A stretch of DNA of 64,000 bases, from positions 1 through 64,000 of the forward strand of contig JAKAFB010000004.1 of the NCBI GenBank assembly GCA_021818105.1, written 5' to 3'. The notes under the pieces were generated by a model, which worked only from the letters and a program-made list of their open reading frames with translations, made no database searches and was not told the origin of the DNA. Source of the stretch: Acidobacteriota bacterium (GTDB lineage: Bacteria; Acidobacteriota; Terriglobia; Terriglobales; Acidobacteriaceae). A program made the position numbers and the translations under genes. Shown piece by piece: positions 28,754 through 37,322 of the stretch (its first letter is position 1; the number at the start of each line of letters is the position of its first letter).

Positions 28754-29728
28754 ATGGTTCTGATCATAGTCCTCGTATTCCTGGGAGTGTTCGCGGTGGT
28801 CAGCCTTATCATGGTTGCCTCCGGATCCAACGCTTCACAGGAGTCCAAGCTCGTCAGCGACAGGCTTGACTCAGTTCTGGCTATCGAAAAAAAGCCGGAT
28901 ATGAGCAATCTCATCGTGGACGTGCGCAAGAGCGAGGTTGTAAGCTCCATCCCCTGGATTGACCGTTTCCTGCGGGAGATTGAGTTTGTGCCGCGCGTTC
29001 GCCGGTTGCTTGCGCAGGCCGACCTCAAATGGACCGTTGGAGGCTTGGTGCTGATGTCGGCTGCGGCCTTCATTTTTCCCGCTTACCTCGTCTATCTCCG
29101 CACGGGGAGATTCCTCGTTGGGGTCGCTGCCGGCATTGCCATCGGCAGCATACCCACCCTCTTCGTCCTGAAGAAGCGCTCCTACCGCCTGGGAAAATTC
29201 GAGGCGGGCCTCCCGGAAGCTCTGGACCTGGTCGTCAGTGCTCTACGTGTGGGACACAGCTTCAACTCCGCTCTCGGTTTGGTCACCCGCGAGTGCCCTG
29301 ATCCCGTCGGACCCGAGTTCAAAATCTGCTATGAAGAGCAAAACTACGGTCTGGAACTGAAGACCGCCCTTGAGAACATGGTGACTCGCGTGCCCATTCA
29401 GGACCTGCGCATCGTGGTCACCGCCATCCTGATTCAAAAGGAGAGCGGAGGCAACCTGGCAGAAGTGCTCGAAAAAACCGCTCAGGTCATTCGCGAGCGC
29501 TTCCGGCTAAAGCGCCAGGTTCGGACGCACACCGCCCAAGGCAGACTTACGGGGATCATTCTCACCCTTCTCCCGGTGGTGCTTGGGTTTTTGCTGTACA
29601 TGATCAACCCCAAGATGATGAGCCTCTTGTGGACCCGCGAACTCGGCATCAAGCTCCTGTACGCCGCGGGCATCATGATCGTCATCGGTGGATTAATCAT
29701 TCGCAAGATCGTCAACATGGACGTTTAG
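28754..29728 (+). CDS. tadB: Tad inner-membrane platform protein TadB
   Basis: 324 residues with a T2SSF (GspF-like) domain. A transmembrane helix at the N-terminus, a second pair near residues 95-140 and two near the C-terminus are visible. The cytoplasmic core includes GLPEALDLVVSALRVGHSF and ESGGNLAEVLEKTAQVIRERFRLKRQ, the classic GspF repeat. It forms the membrane platform with TadC. ATG after a GAAGGGTGG stretch; the spacing is a little long. Confidence 0.93.
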   Translation: MVLIIVLVFLGVFAVVSLIMVASGSNASQESKLVSDRLDSVLAIEKKPDMSNLIVDVRKSEVVSSIPWIDRFLREIEFVPRVRRLLAQADLKWTVGGLVLMSAAAFIFPAYLVYLRTGRFLVGVAAGIAIGSIPTLFVLKKRSYRLGKFEAGLPEALDLVVSALRVGHSFNSALGLVTRECPDPVGPEFKICYEEQNYGLELKTALENMVTRVPIQDLRIVVTAILIQKESGGNLAEVLEKTAQVIRERFRLKRQVRTHTAQGRLTGIILTLLPVVLGFLLYMINPKMMSLLWTRELGIKLLYAAGIMIVIGGLIIRKIVNMDV

Positions 29729-29736
29729 GGGGCTAT

Positions 29737-30648
29737 GTGGGTGTCGTACTGATTTCTTTCTTCGTCGTGTTCCTGCTAATTGCCAGCGGGGGACTCCTGA
29801 TCTTCTACCGCGAAACCGTCCAGGCGCGTATCGCAGCCGCCATCAATCCCCAGAACCGGCGCAAAAAGCACAAGATTACGCTTGAGGATACCCGTGGCAT
29901 CCTGGGCGATGTCGTAGAACAGTTCGAGCGTGTGCTCCCCAGGAGTGAGGCGGAAGTTTCTGTCGCACAGAAGCGCTTGATCATGGCCGGCTACCGCAAG
30001 GAATCCGCTGTCAAAATCTTCTACGGACTTAAGGTCCTGACGCCCATCATTCTGCTTATTCTGGCCCTGGTCTCCGGCCTTATACGCCAGAGTCCCATCT
30101 TCGCCATCATTGCCAGTCTGGGTCTGGGCTTTCTTGTGCCTGATTTCTGGCTCGGAAAGCTCATCAAGAAGCGCCAGGAAAACATCAAGCGCGGGCTTCC
30201 GGATGTGCTGGACATGCTGGTGATCTGTGTTGAGGCGGGCCTCAGCCTGGATCAGGCAACCGCCAGGACATCAACGGAATTAAACCATGCTCAGCCTGAG
30301 CTCAGTGATGAGTTGGGCGTCGTGGCCTTGGAACAACGGGCTGGCACGCCGCGCGGAGAAGCATGGAAACGCCTCGCCGATCGCACCGGGGTGGATGCGG
30401 TGCGGAACCTCGTATCTACACTGATTCAGTCTGAACAGTTTGGTACAAGTATTGCTAAGACATTGCGCGTTCACGCTGATACATTGAGGACGAAACGTGT
30501 TCAGGAAATTGAAGAGAAGGCGGCAAAGCTCTCTGTAAAGCTCCTCTTCCCGCTTGTGCTCTTCATATTTCCCTGCCTCTTTATCGTAATTCTCGGTCCG
30601 GCAGCCATCTCCATGCAGGAATCATTCAAAGGTCTGTTCGGCCACTGA
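29737..30648 (+). CDS. tadC: Tad inner-membrane platform protein TadC
   Basis: 303 residues, paralogous in fold to TadB. Core motif GLPDVLDMLVICVEAGLSLDQA, then GTSIAKTLRVHADTLRTKRVQEIEEKA, and a C-terminal hydrophobic hairpin (LLFPLVLFIFPCLFIVILGP). I place the start at the GTG eight bases after the tadB stop, with AGGGGG just upstream. The frame stays open back into tadB, but that part is a shadow. Works with TadB as pilus platform. Confidence 0.92.
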   Translation: MGVVLISFFVVFLLIASGGLLIFYRETVQARIAAAINPQNRRKKHKITLEDTRGILGDVVEQFERVLPRSEAEVSVAQKRLIMAGYRKESAVKIFYGLKVLTPIILLILALVSGLIRQSPIFAIIASLGLGFLVPDFWLGKLIKKRQENIKRGLPDVLDMLVICVEAGLSLDQATARTSTELNHAQPELSDELGVVALEQRAGTPRGEAWKRLADRTGVDAVRNLVSTLIQSEQFGTSIAKTLRVHADTLRTKRVQEIEEKAAKLSVKLLFPLVLFIFPCLFIVILGPAAISMQESFKGLFGH

Positions 30649-30682
30649 GATCTTCACACTCTGTTAAGAAGGGAGAAAACAG

Positions 30683-30778
30683 ATGGACACAACAACGATG
30701 ATCCGGATCGTTGCCGGCGTTCTCTTTGTGATCGCCTTGATCATTCTGATCCAGCGCCGCCGTACAAAGGTCAAGTAG
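30683..30778 (+). CDS. 31-residue single-span membrane peptide, copy 1
   Basis: Tiny gene: MDTTTMIRIVAG, a hydrophobic stretch of about 14 residues, then QRRRTKVK. An AAGGGAG site lies seven bases before the ATG. It is 34 bases after tadC. The basic C-terminal tail predicts an N-out, C-in single-helix membrane peptide. The near-identical second copy 82 bases downstream (28 of 31 residues the same by eye) and codon-level conservation argue that it is translated. No named family; it may be a small pilus-platform accessory or a membrane-stability peptide. Confidence 0.75.
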   Translation: MDTTTMIRIVAGVLFVIALIILIQRRRTKVK

Positions 30779-30860
30779 CCGCATCGCAAGGGGCTACGAA
30801 TGCTCTATCAGCACTCTGTTGCAATAACCTGATTTTTCGAATTGAAATGGGAGGCTTGGA

Positions 30861-30956
30861 ATGGATACAACAACACTCATCCGGGTTGTCGCCGGTGTTC
30901 TCTTCGTGATTGCTCTGATCATTTTGATTCAGCGCCGCCGTACAAAGGTGAAGTAG
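30861..30956 (+). CDS. 31-residue single-span membrane peptide, copy 2
   Basis: Second copy: MDTTTLIRVVAG, the same hydrophobic core VLFVIALIILI, and the same QRRRTKVK end. It differs from copy 1 at residues 6 and 9 only by conservative changes, while many third codon positions differ, the pattern expected of selection on protein sequence. GGGAGG lies six bases before the ATG. The spacer between the copies shows no obvious similarity to the region before copy 1. Confidence 0.75.
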   Translation: MDTTTLIRVVAGVLFVIALIILIQRRRTKVK

Positions 30957-31455
30957 CAGAAACCTAGCGCCAGACGGATGGTGGCCGGTCCAGATCAGGA
31001 TCAGGCCATCATCCTTCACTAGCCTGGTGATCCTTTATTCCCCAGAGGCCTGTTGATTGTTCCCATATTCCTCTTGAGCTTTGCATGGAATGCTTTCATG
31101 TTCGATAGCGAGGCTCTTGTTCAGTATCTTTTATTCACACGGACCGATCCGTAAGGTCTTTCTTTGCATAGGCTCAGCATCACTAACAGTAGTCCCAATG
31201 ACTCAGAGTTTGTGAGCAAAAGTATCATCAGTTCATTGAACTCGCCGGAGACACCAGATATCTGTGGACTTTCTAACCGAGAAAGCTAAACTTCTCTTGG
31301 TGACTACCGGAAATGAAGAAGTTGGCCGGTAGCAAACTCTGTTCACTGCAGGCAGTTTTCTTCAAGCCGGAGATGCTGTAAGCTAACCATCGCCGGTCGG
31401 CAAGCTGGCCTCATATCAATGCAACGATGTCGACGCTCAAGGGGGCGAACGGAAC
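30957..31455. other. Intergenic region before the PilZ gene, possible structured leader
   Basis: About 500 bases without a convincing gene. It holds the competing stems listed at 31289-31332. No terminator with a T run was seen after the small peptide genes. The PilZ gene's start region lacks a strong ribosome-binding site. Confidence 0.45.
31289..31332 (+). promoter_or_regulatory. Two overlapping seven-base-pair stems, possible leader RNA structure
   Basis: AACTTCT (31289-31295) can pair with AGAAGTT (31317-31323), and CTACCGG (31304-31310) can pair with CCGGTAG (31326-31332). The stems interlock, so they are either alternatives or a pseudoknot with a tight two-base loop. It lies about 125 bases before the PilZ start. 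It does not match the c-di-GMP-I consensus that I know. Confidence 0.3.
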
Positions 31456-31914
31456 ATGTTCCAGGATTCGGACGGGGGCGGTAACCTCGACCCTAACAAC
31501 GGCCGGCCCAACTCGCTGATAACCTTGCTCAAGAACTGGCTGTCGTCTGACCGCCGCCACGCGCGCCGCCAACCGCTGCCCGGCCTCGTCGCCTATTATT
31601 GGACGGGCAGCACGCCACGCGCATACCAGATTGCTGACATCAGCCATGCTGGCCTCTTCCTTCTCACCGAAGATCGTTGGTATCCGGGCACCCTCGTCCT
31701 GATGACCCTGCAACGCATTGACAGCCTTGGCCGTAATCTGGATGACGCCATCTCCATTCAGGCAAAGGTCATGCGCTGGGATAATGAGGGCCTTGGAATC
31801 GCCTTCATCCTCCCCAAAAGCAATGATGATGAAAGCCGCATTCTGGAGGGTGGCGCAAACAAAAAGGCTCTTGACAAGTTTCTGGAACGTCTCAAGCAGC
31901 CAGTCAAATCCTAA
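31456..31914 (+). CDS. PilZ-domain protein
   Basis: 152 residues. After a Gly/Asn-rich start comes SSDRRHARRQPLPGLVAYYW (RxxxR-type c-di-GMP motif), then IADISHAGLFLLTEDRW (D/NxSxxG motif, with Asp-Ile-Ser-His-Ala-Gly) and a final MRWDNEGLGIAFI strand. Both c-di-GMP-binding motifs are present, so it is probably a genuine effector. Its place between tadC and cpaB suggests that it tunes Tad pilus assembly in response to c-di-GMP. The ribosome-binding site is weak. Confidence 0.82.
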   Translation: MFQDSDGGGNLDPNNGRPNSLITLLKNWLSSDRRHARRQPLPGLVAYYWTGSTPRAYQIADISHAGLFLLTEDRWYPGTLVLMTLQRIDSLGRNLDDAISIQAKVMRWDNEGLGIAFILPKSNDDESRILEGGANKKALDKFLERLKQPVKS

Positions 31915-32039
31915 GGCATCAGCTACCAGCGTCGAGTCGCCACGAACAGCAGCAAGGCAGACTTCCCATCAATCAGGAGAAGCTATTCTTCTGCAGCAAT
32001 ACAACACAACTGCAGGTGTGTTCCCCTGTTTCGGCTACC

Positions 32040-33488
32040 TCAATCCTGATCTTCGGGAATAATCAGCAGGACTTCCACCCGCGCCACTTGGCCATTCTGT
32101 TTGGCGGGACGAAATTGCCATTGCTGCAGCGCGCTCAGGAAAGCATGCGCCTGTTGAAACCCAGCTGGCAAAGAGAAGGACAGCGACTCGAAATGCCCTG
32201 ATGCATTCACAAAGCCGTGGATCATCAGCGCATCCACATCCACGTCAGAAAGATCCAGATTCGGCCGAACTATATAGTAGGGCCAGGGTGCCTCCAGCCG
32301 ATTCACATTGCCACTAGCCGCGGCATCCTCCGAAGGCGGCAGAGCATATTGCAGAATCCAGCTCTTGGAGGTTCCGACGTGGAGGTATACCGAGTACACG
32401 AGCCGGCCGCGCCAAACACCAGCCGCTTCCGGATACTCATCCTGCAAATTGGATCCCACTACCACTACACCGTATTGTCCATTCGGAGGAAGAGAAATAT
32501 GTGTGTAGGAAATGTTGTCCCCTTTACCACCCTGCCCTTCTCTCGTGGATCCTTCGTTCGACGCAACTGTGGACGAACCCGATCCTGATTTTGACGTTGA
32601 GCTGCCGTTGGCACTTCCCGGGCCGCCGTTCGTCTGATTCGCTCCCAGCTCGGTACCATGGCTGTTGGGATCGCCGTTACCGGCTCGATTCCCGTTTCCA
32701 GCGTGCCCGGATAGCAACCCGCCCGACGGGTTGCCAAGTGCAGTCTCATTCACTGGCGCCAGTGCAATAGTTCCCTTCGCCATGATCTGATCCGAAAGCG
32801 ATACCACCGCGGCTGGGGTCGGTTGTATCGCGCTCGTTGAAGCTGTCTGCGGCACCTGCGGAGTCGTATCCGGCCCCTTGATCATCACCGGTGATGTGGT
32901 ACTCGGAAGAGGCGTTGGCAAAGGAGTCGAATACGCCGTCGATGAAAGTGCAATGTCCGCAGGAGCTACCTCGCGATTCGGATGAATAATAGACGGGTGA
33001 ACGAGGGCAGTGGTCGCCGGGCGCGGTGTTGGCGGCGTTATCACGCGCACATTCGGCTTCTGCTCCGCCCAAAGCAGGACCGCAGGCAGCTTGATCTCTT
33101 TCATCACCAGCTTATTCAATGGAATATCAGGCTGGACGATGGTTTGCTTGGCCAACAGGCTCTTGGGAAGCTGCAACCGGCTGGAGGCTGGCGCCGCGGC
33201 TTTCCCGAGCGGTGTAATCTTATGCACTGCAGCACGAAGTTTGGGATAGAAGCTACTGTCGCCTGCCGCGCGCTCATGGAACGGATCTGGCCGGTTCAGG
33301 TCCACGCGACGCACCACATAGCGGTCTGCCGCTGCCCGCATGTTGATGCGAGGTGCAAACAAAAATCCGTACAGCATAACTCCCACCACAGTGACGTGCA
33401 CCACCGCGGACAAGAAGAAGGCATAGGGCCTTCGGATCGCTTGTGGCTGTACGTAGAAAAGCGAAATCGTTTGGGAAGACCCCACCAC
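32040..33488 (-). CDS. TonB-like protein with long low-complexity linker
   Basis: 482 residues. One transmembrane segment (AFFLSAVVHVTVVGVMLYGFLF, about residues 23-44) is followed by a Pro/Thr/Ser/Gly/Asn-rich spacer to about residue 325. The C-terminal domain includes GFVNASGHFESLSFSLPAG and ALQQWQFRPAKQNGQ, matching the TonB C-terminal fold (strand, helix, W-x-F-x-P-A-x-x-N-G). Starts with GTG. It is opposite in orientation to the surrounding Tad genes. No ExbB/ExbD genes are here. It may energise an outer-membrane receptor, or serve an envelope-spanning role related to the pilus; neither is shown. Confidence 0.75.
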   Translation of the reverse strand: MVGSSQTISLFYVQPQAIRRPYAFFLSAVVHVTVVGVMLYGFLFAPRINMRAAADRYVVRRVDLNRPDPFHERAAGDSSFYPKLRAAVHKITPLGKAAAPASSRLQLPKSLLAKQTIVQPDIPLNKLVMKEIKLPAVLLWAEQKPNVRVITPPTPRPATTALVHPSIIHPNREVAPADIALSSTAYSTPLPTPLPSTTSPVMIKGPDTTPQVPQTASTSAIQPTPAAVVSLSDQIMAKGTIALAPVNETALGNPSGGLLSGHAGNGNRAGNGDPNSHGTELGANQTNGGPGSANGSSTSKSGSGSSTVASNEGSTREGQGGKGDNISYTHISLPPNGQYGVVVVGSNLQDEYPEAAGVWRGRLVYSVYLHVGTSKSWILQYALPPSEDAAASGNVNRLEAPWPYYIVRPNLDLSDVDVDALMIHGFVNASGHFESLSFSLPAGFQQAHAFLSALQQWQFRPAKQNGQVARVEVLLIIPEDQD

Positions 33489-33977
33489 CGGCTTGAAATC
33501 CTCTCTGCCAGAGCTTGTTCTTACTGTACATGCATAGTCTGGCTATTCACAGGCGTAAAGATTACCTTCGCTGATGCTCCTGCTACCTCCGGTCTCCGGC
33601 ACATCCCACAAATCGGGTACCCTGGCACCACGATTGCGGAGCCTGCAGCCCTCACCATTCAAGCAGCTGCCCTGCTCCGCTCAACTTGATTCTTCCAGTT
33701 CAACCAACTACCCCTTTTGTGGGCTGGCGCATGGCACCAAGGGGATGCATATTAACGTAGTTATTCTGATACCTATGATTAACTTGTGCGTGATTTTTAT
33801 TGACTTCGTTCCCTTGGGGTAATGCTATACTTCAACCGCATTAACCCAATATTTGTCGGTCAACTCAAAGAGATATCAGGCTTAGCGTTATCACTTCGCC
33901 GTTACCCCTTTTGCTGCGAAAAGCTAAACTCCCGGCCGGTAAATATGGCCGCACATCTGGTGCAGACAGGATTCTGA
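33489..33977. other. Divergent intergenic region between the TonB-like gene and cpaB
   Basis: About 490 bases. It contains an extended -10 promoter candidate for cpaB (separate entry). No open frame with a ribosome-binding site was found. The part after 33840 could form short hairpins (CGGCC/GGCCG near 33937-33954), of uncertain meaning. Confidence 0.45.
33823..33831 (+). promoter_or_regulatory. Extended -10 promoter candidate for cpaBC
   Basis: TGCTATACT has the TGn extension and a TATACT box (five of six consensus). TTGACT lies 20 bases upstream, too far to be a normal -35. Transcription would leave a leader of about 140 bases before cpaB. Confidence 0.35.
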
Positions 33978-34826
33978 ATGAACCGTAGACTCCTAGTTAT
34001 TCTCCTCAGCGCATTCGTGATCGCCGCCATCAGCGCCTTGATTGTCTGGCGCCTCGTCGGCTCGCGTCTGGCCGCGGCTAAGAATGTACCAACAACACGT
34101 CTGGTTGCTGCCGCAAAAGACGTAAAGATTGGCACCGTCCTCGCCAACACTGACCTCACAACGATCCAAGTGCTCGGGGCGGCTCCTGCCGGGGCCATCG
34201 TAGACCCCAAGAATGCAATCGGCCGCGGTGTGATTTCGACGATCTACGCCGGCGAACCGATCCTGGATAGCCGCCTCGCCCCCGCCGGTTCCGGTGGAGG
34301 ATTGGCCGCTACGATTACACAAGGCATGAGAGCCATCGCTGTCAAAGTTGACCAGGTTGTTGGCGTGGCGGGCTTTGTGCTTCCAGGCGTGCGCGTCGAT
34401 GTGGTCATTACCGGCATTCCCCCGGATGTGAAGAACACCCAAAATACACAGGCGAGAACTGTCCTTCAGAACATCGAAGTTATCTCGGCCGGCACTGACA
34501 TTCAAAAAGATGCAGCAGGCAAGCCACAACAGGTGCAGGTCGTCAACCTGCTGGTCACTCCAGAGCAGGCTCAGGTGCTTGCGCTTGCGACGAATCAAAC
34601 CCGCATCCAGTTGGTTCTCCGTAATCCTCTCGACACTAAAATTGCGCCCGTCCAGGGAACTGAACTGACTAACCTGTTTGCTGACTCTACCGCGCCGCCG
34701 GCCGCTAAACACACTGGGGTCAGGGTAAAAGCCCGGACTAAAGCCCCACCGCCTTTCTCAGTGGTTGTCATTAATGGTTCCAAGCGGACTGAAGAAAAAT
34801 TTGCGTCGAACGGAGGGCAACAGTGA
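33978..34826 (+). CDS. cpaB: Flp pilus assembly protein CpaB (SAF domain)
   Basis: 282 residues. A transmembrane helix at the N-terminus (RRLLVILLSAFVIAAISALIVW) is followed by an SAF domain (VAAKDVKIGTVLANTDLTTI, then GRGVISTIYAGEPILDSRLAP) and an RcpC-type region (MRAIAVKVDQVVGVAGFVLPG, DVVITG). The C-terminal tail is basic. CpaB/RcpC lies in the periplasm and stabilises the secretin. Its stop overlaps the cpaC start (GTGA). Confidence 0.92.
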   Translation: MNRRLLVILLSAFVIAAISALIVWRLVGSRLAAAKNVPTTRLVAAAKDVKIGTVLANTDLTTIQVLGAAPAGAIVDPKNAIGRGVISTIYAGEPILDSRLAPAGSGGGLAATITQGMRAIAVKVDQVVGVAGFVLPGVRVDVVITGIPPDVKNTQNTQARTVLQNIEVISAGTDIQKDAAGKPQQVQVVNLLVTPEQAQVLALATNQTRIQLVLRNPLDTKIAPVQGTELTNLFADSTAPPAAKHTGVRVKARTKAPPPFSVVVINGSKRTEEKFASNGGQQ

Positions 34827-36379
34827 AGACGAAAGCCAGCATGATTCTAGCCTGCTCAGGTGCCTTGACCTTCGTTTTCTGCGCTGTGGCAGCCTTTCCG
34901 GCTCAAAATCCAGCCACAACAGGTCAACCCGCAACAGCACCACTCAGCCAGGACTCCGCCAACGAACTTTCGGTGGCCGTCGGCAAGTCTGTAGTTCTCG
35001 ACGTTGCACGTCCCGTCAAGCAGATTGTCGTGGGCCTTGGCGACTACGCTGAAGCCACAGCCGTTTCTCCCACCCAGGTGCTCGTCAATGGCAAGGCTCC
35101 CGGAGAAACGACCCTCATCCTCTGGGACACCGGCGGCGGGCGTCAGTTCTTTAACGTCACGGTCCGCCCCAGCAACTTTGCCACCAACGATCGGCTCTCT
35201 GGAATTCGTCGTGAACTTCGCACCGAACTCCCGGGGCAGGATCTCCGGCTCAGCGAAGAGAACGGCAACCTCTTTCTCCGCGGCACTGTGAACGATCTCA
35301 ACAGTTCCAATCGCGCCGTCCAAATCGCTGGCACGGCGGGAAAGGTTGTCAACCTTCTCAACGTCAAGGTGCCTGCTCCGGAGCGCCAGATCCTGCTCAA
35401 AGTTCGCTTTGCAAGCGTCGATCGCAACAAAGAACTACAGTTGGGACTCAATATATTCAGTACTGGCGCAGCGAACACAATCGGCCGTGTCAGCACCGGT
35501 CAATTTTCGCCCCCAGGCATCAACGTTCCATCTGGCGGAGGTACTGCTGCGGCGACCCTCTCCAATCCGCTGAATATTTTTGCCTTCTACCCAGGCATCA
35601 ACCTCGGCGTTACTTTACAGGCCTTGGAGCAGAAGGGTCTGGTAGAGATTCTTGCTGAACCCAACCTGCTGGCCGAAAATGGCAAAGAAGCCAGTTTCCT
35701 CGCCGGCGGAGAATATCCTTATCCATTTGTTGCCGGAGGCGGAGTTGGCGGCGCCGCGACCGTTACCATCATGTTCCAACAATATGGCATCCGGTTGAAC
35801 TTTATTCCCACCATCACGCCGCGTGGAACGATTCGCCTGCAGGTCGCGCCTGAAGTCAGCGCTCTCGACTTTTCCAATGCGGTCCAAATCTCCGGCTTCC
35901 TGGAACCTGCAATATCCGTTCGCAGGGTAAAAACAGAGGTCGAGCTTGCTGATGGACAAAGCTTCGCCATTGGCGGCCTTTTGGATAATAGAGAGACTGA
36001 TACTTTCCAAAAGATACCCTTCATCGGCGACATTCCCATCCTCGGCAAGTTCTTTCAGTCTATGTCCAAGACCAAAACCAACACCGAGCTCATAGTGATA
36101 GTCACGCCCGAGCTTGTTTCGCCCGTTCCGGCCGGCACCCAAATTGCAACACCGAACTATCCCGCGCAATTCATGCCGCCAAACTCCAATACGCCCATGC
36201 ATACGCCTGACGCAAAGACTACTGAGTCCACTCCGCCACCTGCTCCCTCAACCATGCCCGTTGAGCAGTTGATTGAGAGCATGAAGCCGGGGCCAAAGCT
36301 CTCATCCGGTTCTGATAGTGGCTCAGGCTACTCGTCAGGTGGCATGTCAACTGGCATGTCGACCACTTCACCCCAATAG
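34823..36379 (+). CDS. cpaC: Tad pilus secretin (CpaC/RcpA)
   Basis: 518 residues. Signal peptide (cleavage after about residue 26), then a pilus-type N-domain (LSVAVGKSVVLDVARPVKQIVVG), a BON-like domain (RLSEENGNLFLRGTVNDL), and the secretin core from about residue 190 with VEILAEPNLLAENGKEASFLAGGEYP and PEVSALDFSNAV. The end is Ser/Gly/Thr-rich. It forms the outer-membrane ring through which the Flp pilus passes. The start is GTG, with GGAGGG upstream, overlapping cpaB by four bases. The hairpin at 36428 probably ends this unit. Confidence 0.94.
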   Translation: MKTKASMILACSGALTFVFCAVAAFPAQNPATTGQPATAPLSQDSANELSVAVGKSVVLDVARPVKQIVVGLGDYAEATAVSPTQVLVNGKAPGETTLILWDTGGGRQFFNVTVRPSNFATNDRLSGIRRELRTELPGQDLRLSEENGNLFLRGTVNDLNSSNRAVQIAGTAGKVVNLLNVKVPAPERQILLKVRFASVDRNKELQLGLNIFSTGAANTIGRVSTGQFSPPGINVPSGGGTAAATLSNPLNIFAFYPGINLGVTLQALEQKGLVEILAEPNLLAENGKEASFLAGGEYPYPFVAGGGVGGAATVTIMFQQYGIRLNFIPTITPRGTIRLQVAPEVSALDFSNAVQISGFLEPAISVRRVKTEVELADGQSFAIGGLLDNRETDTFQKIPFIGDIPILGKFFQSMSKTKTNTELIVIVTPELVSPVPAGTQIATPNYPAQFMPPNSNTPMHTPDAKTTESTPPPAPSTMPVEQLIESMKPGPKLSSGSDSGSGYSSGGMSTGMSTTSPQ

Positions 36380-36427
36380 TCGACATTCCGCAAGTAGCAG
36401 CCAGGCCAGAGTAGGCTGTTGAAGCAG

Positions 36428-36460
36428 TGAGCCCCGCCACACAGCGGGGCTCATCCTTTT
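36428..36460 (+). terminator. Rho-independent terminator after cpaC
   Basis: Ten-base arms TGAGCCCCGC (36428-36437) and GCGGGGCTCA (36444-36453) with a six-base loop, followed by TCCTTTT. A strong GC-rich hairpin with a modest T tract, 48 bases after the cpaC stop. It separates cpaBC from the DUF192 gene. Confidence 0.75.
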
Positions 36461-36542
36461 GGGAATCCGTACAGTTCCGCTTTCGAATGTATAAAATTTC
36501 AGCCCAAGGGTCGCGTGAGCAACAATGAACAAGGAGAAAAGC

Positions 36543-36959
36543 GTGGAACGTGATAGAACCCAACCGGAAAAGGATATCCGCCTTCTAGTGATCAATGAGA
36601 GCCGCCGGACAACTCTGGCGACCCACCTGGAAGTTGCAGAGAGCAGTGCGCGACGCTCAAAGGGTCTCCTTGGGCGCAAAGCATTGGAGCCGGGTGGTGG
36701 ATTGTGGATCAAGCCATGTGAGGCCGTGCATACCATCGGCATGCAGTTCCCCATTGACCTGGTTTATCTCGACCGCAAGCATCGTGTTCGAAAGGTCCGC
36801 CACTCCGTTCCGCCCTGGCGCCTCTCAGCATGCCTCGTTGCGCACTCCATTCTCGAGCTCCCTGCCGGCACCATACATCAGACTCAGACGCAGCCCGGCG
36901 ATCAGCTCAACATTGCAATCGCCGATGCGCAGACCACTCAACAACCAGCAGGTAAATAG
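36543..36959 (+). CDS. DUF192-family protein
   Basis: 138 residues. The family core is visible: AESSARRSKGLLGRKALEPGGGLWI, CEAVHTIGMQFPIDLVYLD, KVRHSVPPWRL and ILELPAGTI. DUF192 proteins form a small beta-rich fold of unknown biochemical role, often near envelope or pilus genes. GTG at 36543 has AAGGAG six bases upstream and is preferred; an ATG six codons earlier (36525) is the alternative. No signal peptide is seen. It lies between the secretin and pilin genes. Confidence 0.85.
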   Translation: MERDRTQPEKDIRLLVINESRRTTLATHLEVAESSARRSKGLLGRKALEPGGGLWIKPCEAVHTIGMQFPIDLVYLDRKHRVRKVRHSVPPWRLSACLVAHSILELPAGTIHQTQTQPGDQLNIAIADAQTTQQPAGK

Positions 36960-37322
36960 CCAATGCCTGCCATCTGTGCTATCCGCCACAATGGGTCGCC
37001 TCCTCGCGTGAGACTGTAAATCCGCTGAAAATAAGTCTCCTCAGCACCCAGCCCATCCTCCTTAACCACACCCGCAGATCTGGTACATCTCACCGCCTTG
37101 TCAAGCAGCGCAACTTGCTCACGGCATTACACTTTGGTGTCATGTATACATCAAGAAAGTCCAGCACGGATGCATTGTATACAGGAGTTTACATTCCCTC
37201 AGTTCCACCAATGCTATCCTCTTTAACCTCAATATCTTGGGCCATACTAGACTCTGGCATTCTACGTGCTATATAGTTGGCACCGCTGCCTGCGGCCCAA
37301 AGAATTGAAATTTAGGAGAAAA
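36960..37322 (+). promoter_or_regulatory. Regulatory region of the flp pilin gene
   Basis: About 360 bases with no gene. It contains two TGTATACA palindromes (37143-37150 and 37176-37183), 33 bases apart (about three helical turns), and a -24/-12 element at 37255-37270. The palindromes lie 73-113 bases upstream of the -24 box, the usual place for activator sites of sigma-54 promoters. The final AGGAG before the ATG is a good ribosome-binding site. Confidence 0.5.
37255..37270 (+). promoter_or_regulatory. Candidate sigma-54 promoter of flp
   Basis: TGGCATTCTACGTGCT has GG and GC separated by exactly ten bases, matching the -24/-12 consensus (TGGCAC, then TTGCT) at all invariant positions. Transcription would start near 37281, leaving a leader of about 42 bases to the ATG at 37323. 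Confidence 0.55.

Noticed and set aside
33914..33960. Possible shared leader motif (GAAAGCTAAACT-like) before cpaB and PilZ genes
   Set aside because: The likeness covers only about a dozen bases; surrounding stems differ, so a common RNA element is not supported.
37276..37292. TGGCACCGCTGCCTGC near the flp gene
   Set aside because: The spacing between GG and GC is 11 bases; the element at 37255 fits exactly.
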